In this document: one piece after another, positions 34,801 to 44,745 of the stretch
Numbering within the stretch: the stretch's first letter is position 1
Layout of the letters: every line of letters starts with the position of its first letter
Assembly (NCBI RefSeq): GCF_016859285.1
Contig: NC_053411.1
Location: 6,173,001-6,237,000, forward strand
Direction: 5' to 3'
Length of the DNA stretch: 64,000 nt
Source: Xiphias gladius
Lineage: Eukaryota > Chordata > Actinopteri > Istiophoriformes > Xiphiidae
Position numbers and translations under genes: made by a program
Notes under the pieces: model-generated
What the model was told of the DNA's origin: nothing
Database searches by the model: none
Seen by the model: the letters and a program-made list of their open reading frames with translations, nothing else

Positions 34801-37179
34801 TGTCTTTTCCTACTAATTATAACTTCAAACTCTGCATTAGTCACACAAATGGTGTATGTTAGGGCATGATAGTCACAATGACAGTGTCCTTATGACCTTG
34901 TTACATGTATGTATGTCCTCAGCTTGATGAGTGGCGTGGTCGGGCCTCCAGGTTCCTGTCACTTTGTGAAGACATAGCGCAGCTCCACTGCAGCGTGGTG
35001 GCCGGGGCCAACAGGGCTGTGCTCTATGACCTCTACCCCTATGTGTGGGACCTGAGGAACACCGCCCTGGTGGCAAAGGCCTTCATATGCTGGCTGGGTA
35101 AGGATACAGAGAGATGGTAGTCGGAAAAATACTGGAAACAGAGTAATATAATGTGTTTTACTGTACTGTATTACTGTATACTGAGTTGTTACTATTGTCA
35201 TACTATCTCTGTGCTGTAAAATGCTGTGCTATGCTATTCTTTGGTCTTCTACCTGTACTAGAATGTACTATGCTCTGCTAACACAAGGTATAGTATAGTA
35301 TAGTATAGTATAGTATAGTATAGTATAGTATATCATAGTACATTATATATAGCTATAGCTATCCAGTAGTATACTATACTATACAATACTACCCAGTAAT
35401 ACTCAGCTTATAGTACATTATAGTATAGTATAGTACAGTGATGTGTAGTATGTTATTCTATACAACCCTATAATATTTACCCTATAGTATAATATGGAAT
35501 AGCATATCATAGTATAATGTAGTGTTGTATAGTAATATTATGCTATACTACTCAACAATACTTTTCCTATCGTGTAGTATATTATAGCTTAGTATAGCTA
35601 CTAAGCTATATATACAGTTTATAAGCTCTGTATAGATAGCTGGGTAGCTATATATGCATAGCGTGGTATAGTATAGTATAGTATAGTATAGTAGAGCTTA
35701 GTATACTATACTGAAGTATAATATAGCTCTTCTATTCGTTGTTATGCTATACCATACTATATACTATAATCTAAACACACAATACTACACATGTAGTACT
35801 TGTGTTAGAGAGAGGACATGGGATAATTGAAAAGGTTCTGTAGATTAGTGTGGTGTTGCTGTCTCATTTTAATTACTCTGTCTGTTGCCTTGCACGCCGC
35901 CCCACCCACTCACTTACCTCTCTCAGATGGACGAGTGTTGAGTGACAGCTCCACCCTGGGTTCCTGGAGGAACTGCTTCCACTGTGAGTAGGCATGACCT
36001 TTAAACTCTTTGTCTCCCTATCTAAGGCATAGATAGGGAGGTAACTAAAGGTAGCCTCTGCTGCACAAATCAATCCTGACCTCAAGTAACTTTGGCCTGA
36101 CCAATTGCCACCCAACTAGCTCGGTGGATCTCAGCGGCATAAAAACTGAAAAAGAAGTTTATTTCAGCCAACATCTCTTGAGGATCTGTAATGCGTTCAA
36201 ACACTGAACTTTTATGTTGGCACGAATATTTTAAGCAGGTGTAACTGTGCGATAATTTTCCGTCTACGCTGATAACTTTTCTGGCATTTCATTGGCCTTA
36301 ACCGCATGATGTCACCAACCTGAGATCCGGTTTTTGTCTGTGGTAGGGTGTGGGAAGACCACAGGGGCGGACCTACTGGGAGTTGAGTCAGAGCCATGGG
36401 TGTTCAAAGGGGGTGTGTCTGGGGAGGTGCAGGTAGGGTGTGTGTTAGTATAACATGTCATTTTTCCATGGATTCGGTAAATTACTTATTACCTGCCTTG
36501 GTCGTTTAATGCTCAGCCGCATTAACGTATATGTTTTGGTTTGTGTGTTTGTGTGGTGTGTAGATGCTTCTCCCAATAGGCAGCAACAGTGAACTCTTCA
36601 GTCATCCTCCTCCTCTCTTCCCTACCTCTCGTCTCTATAACATCAGGCCCTACCACAACAAGGACAAGGTATATGGGAGAAGTCTCACCCACACACATTA
36701 TCGTTTCACACATAATGCCAGGATAATTCATGGAATATCATGGAAGTCAAAGAGGTGCTTTCAAGATAGGGAAAGTCAGGGAATATCTGTGTAAATTTTT
36801 TCAGATACAGAATACACAATCACTGCATCAGCTGAAACATTTCGGCATAGCTGCTTTGGAAAGTACACTATTTACTTGGAAGCAAACCAGGAAGGAAGAA
36901 TATTTTTAGGTCATGCAGATGCTCTGACTTAGTGACGGAAAGTCTTGCAAAATTTATGGAATTTTCAATCAGTGCCACAGTAGGATCCTTATATGGAGAA
37001 ATGCTGCAAAATTAAAGAGAGATTTCTTAAAGGACCCTGATTGTTCAGTCACCTGTAGATTTTTAGTTCAAAATGTTTCCCCTCACTGGTAGGGGAAACA
37101 CACGGCCTAAGAGACAGAGACATAAAATCACAGCCATCTCTCAAACCGATACCAAATATTCTTTTACAATGGTCTTTCC

Positions 37180-37269
<90 letters not shown>

Positions 37270-39854
37270 TGTAGGTGGAGTTGTATCGGATGGTCCGCCA
37301 ACTTCACCTGAGGACTCAGGGTGGCCAAGAGTCCAGTGTTGCTCACCCAGATGTCGTAGGAGACAGGTATGTGTTTGAGAGAGGAAGAAAGAGGAGTGAG
37401 TGAAATCTTCTGCATTTCAAAACATTTCCATAATAGATATTTATCACATTACTCCACTATATTCACATTTCACATATTTTTAAACAGTCATGTCTTTTCA
37501 TTTATCATTTCTATAGATGTCTCGGACCGTGCCTGGCGTTGTGCCCCGAGTACAGCTTCATCCTGGAGGATGAGCTGGGTGTGTGTGGCTGTGTGTTGGG
37601 TGTCTTGGATGTTCGCTCCTTTGCCAAACGGTGCCAGGCCAGCTGGATGCCTGCCATGAGGGACAAATACCCACCCAAAGGAGGCAACACACACCCCAAC
37701 ACACAGGTGAATACGAGGAATAGAAGAAGCCAAGAAGTCACTGAACATCCACTTTTTAACAATAGCTATTCTGTCGTTCTCAACAGCACAGGAGTCTAAC
37801 CATTTTAGAGACAGACACTCAAACCCAACACACATGTACAATCATGAAAAACAAATGTTTAGACATATCAGTACCTGCAGTCACACAATCTGGATCCCTC
37901 TGTGGTGAATCAATAACCCACTGGGAGTTAGATGGCACACTCAGGTAAACAAAGCGAATGACACACACAAAAACACACACCTACACACACACACATACGG
38001 ATACACTTAGACACACACAGACACAGATTAGACTCAATATTTTTTTACAGAAATGTAGACACAACCTTAGTATTCTCTCTCCACCTCTCCATGTTACTAC
38101 GGGGTTGTAGTTTCTGGATCAGCAGTGCACCGCATTGGCAACCAGATTTGGCAATTGTGTTGCCAGGTGCTTTTAGCCCAACAGTGATGCAGTTGTAAAA
38201 AGAAAAAAGAAAAAAATAGATCAGTAGTCATGGTAGAGAAAAGCCAGTCATGACCAATCAAGTTATTTTTCCTCTCTGCAATGACAACCTTTTGGTAAGT
38301 ACACACTTGTGAATATAGAGCACTTTACATTAAAGTATCTTTTTTGAAAACGGGAGGATGTACTGTAACACACCTGGTTACAGTGTTGCTGTTGCCCATC
38401 ATGACAAACAGTTCAGTGGTCTCGGGTAAAGAGCCAAACAGAACCGGTGGTGAGCAACAGAAACAGTCACTACCCGACATCTGTGGAGAATTTATCTGCC
38501 CACTCTGTGCGTCATGCTGCACACTGACAGTCCCACTTTGCGTGACTATCATTTACGCTGCAGCCACAGATGTATAAGCGATACAGTTGAAGGATTTACT
38601 GTTTACTGGCTAAACAGGGTTAATGAACTATCACCAGTGTTTTATGTAATCACTTAGTACTGTAAGTATTTTGTTACCCATACATATATCTGCCTTAATG
38701 TGTATTTATTACATAAAAACTAGACAAAGAAAACCTCAAGAAAAAATTCTTACCAGTTTCTCAGACAGGAAGTACATTAGACCATTCACAGAGGTCTGTG
38801 ACTACACAATAAAAGCTGATGCAGCAGAGACTCTGTTGATGTTACAAGGCATTGAATGTATGCTCCAAAATAATTTGGTGTTGGTTGCTGGGTAACTTGA
38901 AAGCACCCTAGTCTAATGAGTTTGTAAGGTGCAGTCAGTCAAATATGGCTCATTAGTAAGATCTAGTGGCAGCTGTAGGAAACTACAACAACATAGGAAT
39001 ATAGAGTATACGGTTCAAAAGCCGTTTTCCTCAACAAGCACCAACAAGAAAAATGTCCACCACCCAACAATCATTTAGGCTGGACAGGACCAAGTTATCT
39101 TTCAGGATCTTTATCTATCATCAGCAACGCACTGTGAGAACATCCTTGTGTCCTCTATGTAGGACTTGATCCAGCTGATGGAGGAGGACCAGGGTGAGTA
39201 CCCGGACTCTCTCCTCTATCACTTCCCCTCTCAGCTGCGACTGGATGCCCTGCCTGAGCTAGTGGACATCAGCGTCAGCCGCACCCTGCTAACCGCCCTC
39301 CTCACTGCGCTCAAGGCAAACGGTAAAGACAGAGTGTTGAGTCGTTGTGTGTTCGTATGTATGTGTGTTCCTCATTTGCTTTAAACTCCGGTCATGGAAT
39401 ACTAAAAGTGCTATTAACCCCCACGTCTGACAAAATGAGGATTATGATGGTACAATCTGAAATGTTAAAACTATTAGTTGCTCCGTGCTCACCGGCTCAA
39501 CACTAAACAGAAGAGCAGAAAAATACGGGGGGGTGGAGCAGTTACAAAGTAACACTTAACATACTCCATTAATGCGAGCAGGATTCAAGTGGGAAGACAC
39601 TAAATTCATTTAGTTGTAAATCATTTAACAGTCTTGAAACAACATTTTTTTAAATGATTTTTTTCTTTTGCGTGTGTGTGTGTGTGTGTGTGTGTTTATT
39701 TGTGTGTTTGTGTGTAGGTTCTCAAGGTGTGTTCTGTGAAGTGCAGCCAACGGACCGTCAGAGGCTGGAGTTTTTGACAAAACTGGGCTTCCTGGAGATC
39801 CTCAGAGGAGAAGCCAGGAGCAGGGAGGGAGTGGTGATGGGAAGGCTGCTCTGA
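23399..39854 (+). CDS. oga-like (mgea5l): Protein O-GlcNAcase paralogue (GH84 hydrolase plus acetyltransferase-like domain)
   Basis: Removes O-GlcNAc from Ser/Thr of nuclear and cytosolic proteins (family function). Seventeen coding exons, all in phase, total 2,427 nt (808 aa): 23399-23441, 26018-26069, 29810-29907, 30692-30822, 30932-31103, 31200-31298, 32211-32480, 33927-34013, 34256-34728, 34923-35097, 35927-35983, 36347-36432, 36564-36668, 37275-37366, 37517-37706, 39163-39322, 39718-39854. The GH84 core shows [20 protein letters not shown], the catalytic Asp pair in [27 protein letters not shown] and [10 protein letters not shown], so active-site residues appear intact. The helical stalk includes [19 protein letters not shown] and [10 protein letters not shown]. 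The C-terminal acetyltransferase-like domain has [13 protein letters not shown] and [19 protein letters not shown]. Human OGA is about 916 aa; the shortage is in the linker after the catalytic domain. Vertebrate fish carry a second OGA gene, and the divergence suggests this is that paralogue rather than canonical oga. Confidence 0.95.
23442..26017 (+). other. Intron 1 of the O-GlcNAcase-like gene with GAT-rich low-complexity tract
   Basis: 23,775-24,260 is a degenerate (GAT)n/(AATGAT)n tract on the plus strand; the long open frames read through it on the minus strand are by-products. A (CT)n(CA)n compound microsatellite lies at 25,100-25,191. A perfect 8-bp inverted repeat (GAAAGCTC...GAGCTTTC, 25,578-25,598) lies in a non-repetitive stretch. 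No exon is seen. Confidence 0.7.
26505..27050 (+). repeat. Dispersed percomorph repeat (copy A, direct)
   Basis: Recognised by a chain of phrases typical of a widespread fish repeat: CTGTCTGTCAGTCCACCACTTT, repeated motifs meaning 'ACTTTGGTGATC', 'GATGGATTGCCGTG', CACCATCATCAGGTCAAAAT, GTGCTAATTAGCCAATGTTAGC, and CACTAGCATGGCTGTAGA. Internally it consists of diverged copies of an ~80-bp unit followed by a unique tail. It lies in intron 2 of the O-GlcNAcase-like gene. A reverse-oriented relative lies at 50,215-50,760. Confidence 0.75.
28500..28830. repeat. Two (GT)n microsatellites
   Basis: (GT)n at ~28,521-28,560 and a long tract at ~28,741-28,826, separated by unique DNA with a GA-rich patch (28,700-28,725), in intron 2 of the O-GlcNAcase-like gene. 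Confidence 0.9.
28941..29193. mobile_element. Short inverted-repeat (MITE-like) element
   Basis: The left arm (28,941-28,998: GGTCCATAAGTATTTAGACG, GGTGACACAATT, GAGATGTGATTGAAG) matches the reverse complement of the right arm (29,095-29,193: GTAAATATTAGGACAGTGAC, ACACAATTTTCG, CATCAAGATGTG). The left arm lacks a segment present in the right arm, including CCGCAATGGATTTGAAACAA. The centre contains CTTTCAGCTTTAATTCAAG, seen in a common fish DNA-transposon-derived repeat. There is no coding capacity, and the family name is not assigned. Confidence 0.75.
35281..35780. repeat. (TATAG)n pentamer array with degenerate and inverted segments
   Basis: Pure TATAG/GTATA repeats at ~35,288-35,332 and ~35,668-35,692 are linked by degenerate derivatives, including reverse-oriented CTATACTATAC at ~35,372-35,383. 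The array lies in the intron between exons ending 35,097 and starting 35,927 of the O-GlcNAcase-like gene. Confidence 0.85.
37182..37268 (+). repeat. (GT)n tract abutting a 3' splice site
   Basis: About 43 GT units end 6 nt before the exon that starts at 37,275 (TGTGTGTCTGTAG|GTGGAG). No pyrimidine tract separates the repeat from the acceptor. Confidence 0.95.
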
Positions 39855-39860
39855 ACATAA

Positions 39861-41458
39861 AACACACACACACACACACATCTCTCACACACGAACACAT
39901 ACACGCGCACTCACATGGTCACACACATACTGAGGGAGTTAGAAAATTCTTAAGGGACAGTCCTGGATTCCTGTGAGTCTGTGTGGCAGTAATGGGGATG
40001 AGCCCAGAGATTTCTGAGGGATTTACAAAATATAAAATAAGCTTTGAATTTAAACCTTGAGCAGAGCTGTGCTAATCTTCCGTGGCTTCTACCCCTGGCT
40101 GAGGATTACAAGATTTAGTCAAGTTTCAAGGAAGTCCGTAAAAGAATAGGCTGATATGGGAGCAGAGTGCTAGATCACAGCAGCAACAAAGTTCTCCTTT
40201 GTGGGACGTGTTATTCAATCATATGAATATTTTTTTTTAAGTGGCTATAATCAATATTTTTTAGTAACAATGGATCACATGACTTCTTGTATGTGAAGGG
40301 GGTTGATCATAGTGACTTGGAGAGCTCACAGAGAAATATCATTCCACGGCAGTTCTCCTCAGCTCCGCGGCACGTTTTAGCATCTTTCAGCTCATTGTTT
40401 TGTTTTTCCGGCCCACAACTTTACTGTTTCCTTCACTGTTGGAGCCTTCAACAGTTCCAAGCGTCTTTTTTCAGCGAAAAAGCTTGGAGAGTTGGATGTG
40501 GCTTCAAGGATCTACCCTGCTGAAGTGTCCCTAAGCAAGGCCCTAAAACCTTACCTTAGTCAGACATGACCTCTGACCTATCTGGAGAGTGGCAAATATT
40601 AAACCCACAAAAACCATGTAAAAAAACATGTGGTTTTATGAGGGGCTATGTGCCAGACTCTTTCTTGGCCATAATTAGTAAGTTACTTCAAGTTACTGTG
40701 TGGTTGCCAGACAGGCAGCGGAGACATTTTGTCTTTTGTACAGATTAAACAAAAGAGATATAACTTGTTACTTAGTGAACTTTTAGTGGTGCAGGTAGGT
40801 TGATTTTGTTTCCTTTGGACGGAGCCAGGCTAGCTGTTTCCCACCATTTCCAGTCTTTGTGCTAAACTAAGCTACATATTTAGAGTACAGACATGAGAAT
40901 AAGGGTATTTCCCAAAATGTCAAAATATTCCTTTAAGATCACATAAAATAATCACCTCCTGATCATGACCACAGTTAAGCTGCTATGGTCCGTCTTGTGC
41001 TCTGCTCCCTCTCTGCTTCGTGTAAACAATCATTTTTTTAATTAAAAGTTAGGATGTTGTTTTTCTAGCTCCTGTCCTGTTGGTTAAATGGTCTGCTAAC
41101 ACGGGACCAGACCCAGGCACAGTGTCACTGTCTACACCTGTTTAGGTTAGATGAATGTTTACATGCATGAAGAACAAATGATTGTGTGGCTGTTCACATA
41201 GTGGGAGTACATGTTCTGACACTGACACAAACATAAACATATAATTTCAATGGAATTCTCTAACATGGCAACATTAATGAAGATCTTTTATTCGGCTTTT
41301 CTCAGCCATCATACAGTAGCTGTAAGGTCTTAGGAGGAAACATAATAAAAACGTAAGTGCATGCACTCTAAAATTCATCAGAAAAAACAAAAAAGTATCA
41401 AGTTTTCAGATTTCTGCGCATGAAAACGATCATTCGGACATATAAGAGACATAAAACA

Positions 41459-41511
<53 letters not shown>

Positions 41512-43106
41512 TCACACACACGAACACATACACGCCAAGACTCACATGGTCACACACATACTGAGGAGTTAGAAAATTCTTAAGGGACAGTCCTGGATTC
41601 CTGTGAGTCTGTGTGGCAGTAATGGGGATGAGCCCAGAGATTTCTGAGGGATTTACAAAATATAAAATAAGCTTTGAATTTAAACCTTGAGCAGAGCTGT
41701 GCTAATCTTCCGTGGCTTCTACCCCTGGCTGAGGATTACAAGATTTAGTCAAGTTTCAAGGAAGTCCGTAAAAGAATAGGCTGATATGGGAGCAGAGTGC
41801 TAGATCACAGCAGCAACAAAGTTCTCCTTTGTGGGACGTGTTATTCAATCATATGAATATTTTTTTTTAAGTGGCTATAATCAATATTTTTTAGTAACAA
41901 TGGATCACATGACTTCTTGTATGTGAAGGGGGTTGATCATAGTGACTTGGAGAGCTCACAGAGAAATATCATTCCACGGCAGTTCTCCTCAGCTCCGCGG
42001 CACGTTTTAGCATCTTTCAGCTCATTGTTTTGTTTTTCCGGCCCACAACTTTACTGTTTCCTTCACTGTTGGAGCCTTCAACAGTTCCAAGCGTCTTTTT
42101 TCAGCGAAAAAGCTTGGAGAGTTGGATGTGGCTTCAAGGATCTACCCTGCTGAAGTGTCCCTAAGCAAGGCCCTAAATCCTTACAAGCCTCAGAGCGACC
42201 GTTCTTAGTCAGACATGACCTCTGACCTACCTGGAGAGTGGCAAATATTAAACCCACAAAAACCATGTAAAAAAACGTGGTTTTATGAGGGGCTATGTGC
42301 CAGACTCTTTCTTGGCCATAATTAGTAAGTTACTTCAAGCTACTGTGTGGTTGCCAGACAGGCAGCGGAGACATTTTGTCTTTTGTACAGATTAAACAAA
42401 AGAGATATAACTTGTTACTTAGTGAACTTTTAGTGGTGCAGGTAGGTTGATTTTGTTTCCTTTGGATGGAGCCAGGCTAGCTGTTTCCCACCATTTCCAG
42501 TCTTTGTGCTAAACTAAGCTACATATTTAGAGTACAGACATGAGAATAAGGGTATTTCCCAAAATGTCAAAATATTCCTTTAAGATCACATAAAATAATC
42601 ACCTCCTGATCATGACCACAGTTAAGCTGCTATGGTCCGTCTTGTGCTCTGCTCCCTCTCTGCTTCTTGTAAACAATCATTTTTTTAATTAAAAGTTAGG
42701 ATGTTGTTTTTCTAGCTCCTGTCCTGTTGGTTAAATGGTCTGCTAACACGGGACCAGACCCAGGCACAGTGTCACTGTCTACACCTGTTTAGGTTAGATG
42801 AATGTTTACATGCATGAAGAACAAATGATTGTGTGGCTGTTCACATAGTGGGAGTACATGTTCTGACACTGACACAAACATAAACATATAATTTCAATGG
42901 AATTCTCTAACATGGCAACATTAATGAAGATCTTTTATTCGGCTTTTCTCAGCCATCATACAGTAGCTGTAAGGTCTTAGGAGGAAACATAATAAAAACG
43001 TAAGTGCATGCACTCTAAAATTCATCAGAAAAAACAAAAAAAGTATCAAGTTTTCAGATTTCTGCGCATGAAAACGATCATTCGGACATATAAGAGACAT
43101 AAAACA

Positions 43107-43157
<51 letters not shown>
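39861..43157. repeat. Tandem duplication of a 1.63-1.65-kb unit with (CA)n boundaries
   Basis: Copy 1 (39,861 to ~41,508) and copy 2 (~41,509-43,157) are nearly identical: offset 1,630 bp at the left and 1,647 bp at the right. The shift comes from about 20 bp present only in copy 2 near 42,185 (AAGCCTCAGAGCGACCGTTC) and 2 bp missing near 42,275. Few substitutions are visible (for example 40,611/42,230 region and 41,021/42,667). Each unit begins in CA-rich sequence with TCTCACACACACGAACACAT and ends in a (CA)n array. The unit holds no gene. It begins 7 bp after the O-GlcNAcase-like stop codon, so copy 1 probably forms that gene's 3' untranslated region. Confidence 0.93.
40625..40940 (+). repeat. 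Dispersed teleost repeat inside duplication copy 1 (also 42,275-42,588 in copy 2)
   Basis: Contains GAGATATAACTTGTTACTTA, GGAGCCAGGCTAGCTGTTTC, CCATTTCCAGTCTTTGTGCT and AATATTCCTTTAAGA in the order known from an abundant non-coding repeat of percomorph genomes. The second copy arose from the tandem duplication, not from a separate insertion. Confidence 0.65.
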
Positions 43158-43159
<2 letters not shown>

Positions 43160-44265
43160 ATTTGAAGTTTACACTTGGTTCAGTTGGATGTAATAGATAC
43201 CTCTCCCTCATTTCACATAATTTACACTGTTGTCCCATACCTTAAACATCACCGGTGTGTATGTATAATGTCTGTGTATAGTTTGTATGAGGCATATGTA
43301 TGTGTGAGTGTGTGCCAAATGTACCAACTAAGACAGCTACAATATGTCGTTCTGCCTTTATTCTAAACCATGATGAACACAAGCATACAAGCAGAGACAC
43401 ACACACACACACACACACAGTCATGCTAAGAGAAGCACAACAGCACTCAATCAGATCTTCAACTGAAAGTATGTAGAAATATGAATGTTCATTTTTTGTA
43501 ATACAGCTTAAAAAAGACACAACTACTGTTTGTGCAAGTATTTATATTGATACTTTTGATTTTTTTTTTTTTTTAATTAGGCTTGATCAATCACAGACTG
43601 AAAGGCACTTTTGTATGTTTCTTCTTGTTACCAACCTCATTACCATTGTCCGTGAGGTATTTCATGGTAAAAGAGTCTAGTCCCAGAACTGAAAATTATG
43701 TAGACAAAAAAATCTTAAAGCACTGAGATAGAAATGCATGACGTAAAGAAACATTTTAGAAAAGATGTCACTGTTTTTCGCACAAGGTTGTCATTTCACC
43801 CAAAAATGTGTGTGAATGTAGGCATGTGTGTGTTTGGGAATAGGTTTGGTGATGGGGAATATACATAAATTGTGCACAGGCAACATGAAGCACTGTGAAA
43901 AAGGACAAAATCTGATTAACAAACCAGAGCAAAAATATTTTTGCTTTTCATTTAAGATCATTTTTGATTAATAATAACAATAATAATAATAAAAATAATG
44001 ACGATGATGATGATGATGATAAAAGTTGCCTTCAAACTCCAGGCCTAAGTAGCCGACCACTCCGTCCATTTCAGAAACACATTACCTCGTCTGTGTGTAC
44101 TCATTGTCTCACTGCCTGCATTGAAGTTCATGTTTATACAGTGAGTTCCAGTAGTGCTATGTAGTATGTCTATGCAGGGTAATGAAGGGTTACAAATAAT
44201 TTCTGTAGAAATCATTCCGTGTTTTTAATAATAACAGTAAAACTGTCATTTTAACAATTAATGAT
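43158..44265. other. Intergenic spacer between convergent genes
   Basis: No exon is seen. It holds a (CA)n tract at ~43,397-43,420 and an (AAT)n(GAT)n tract at ~43,970-44,022. The O-GlcNAcase-like gene (plus) and the urea transporter (minus) end toward each other across this region and the tandem duplication. Confidence 0.6.
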
Positions 44266-44271
44266 TTTATT
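44266..44271 (-). promoter_or_regulatory. Candidate polyadenylation signal of the urea transporter
   Basis: AATAAA on the minus strand, about 475 nt past the stop at 44746-44748. The predicted 3' untranslated region would contain a (CA)n tract (plus-strand (GT)n at 44,663-44,736). Confidence 0.45.
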
Positions 44272-44662
44272 GAACTGACTTGTTGATTTCATGCCAATTA
44301 AAAGATGTTTTCTTTCCCTTTAACTTGGTTGTCTTTTGGCTTTTACGTGTATCATGGCAGGGAATACAATACACAATAAAAAGCTGGGTAACTGATGCAA
44401 AGCACGGAAACACATACTGCAATAAAACCGATGGCAAAAACGTGCACAATACGTGGTCGAAGATTTGACATTTAATAGAAAGGGGTGGGTCTGAATACAG
44501 GGCCTTACATAACAAGGTTGAGATGCTTCAGAAACATTTTCTTGCTGAGCACACGTTGCCACCTTGTGGACAAAAGGTAGTGAGGGCTTCCTCAAATTGT
44601 TGAATCAACTTTTTTTAAGTCACTTGTAAGGCTTTGATAAAATGGTGCACAGCAATCTGTGT

Positions 44663-44736
<74 letters not shown>
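44663..44736. repeat. (GT)n microsatellite in the urea transporter 3' region
   Basis: About 37 GT units, ending 10 bp below the stop codon on the minus strand, so it is transcribed as (AC)n just after the coding sequence. Confidence 0.95.
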
Positions 44737-44738
<2 letters not shown>

Positions 44739-44745
44739 CCTAGCA

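Noticed and set aside
40287-42153. Identical 78-aa open frame in both duplicate copies (40,287-40,523 and 41,917-42,153)
   Set aside because: Identity is explained by the tandem duplication. The frame has no homology and is followed by a known dispersed repeat.
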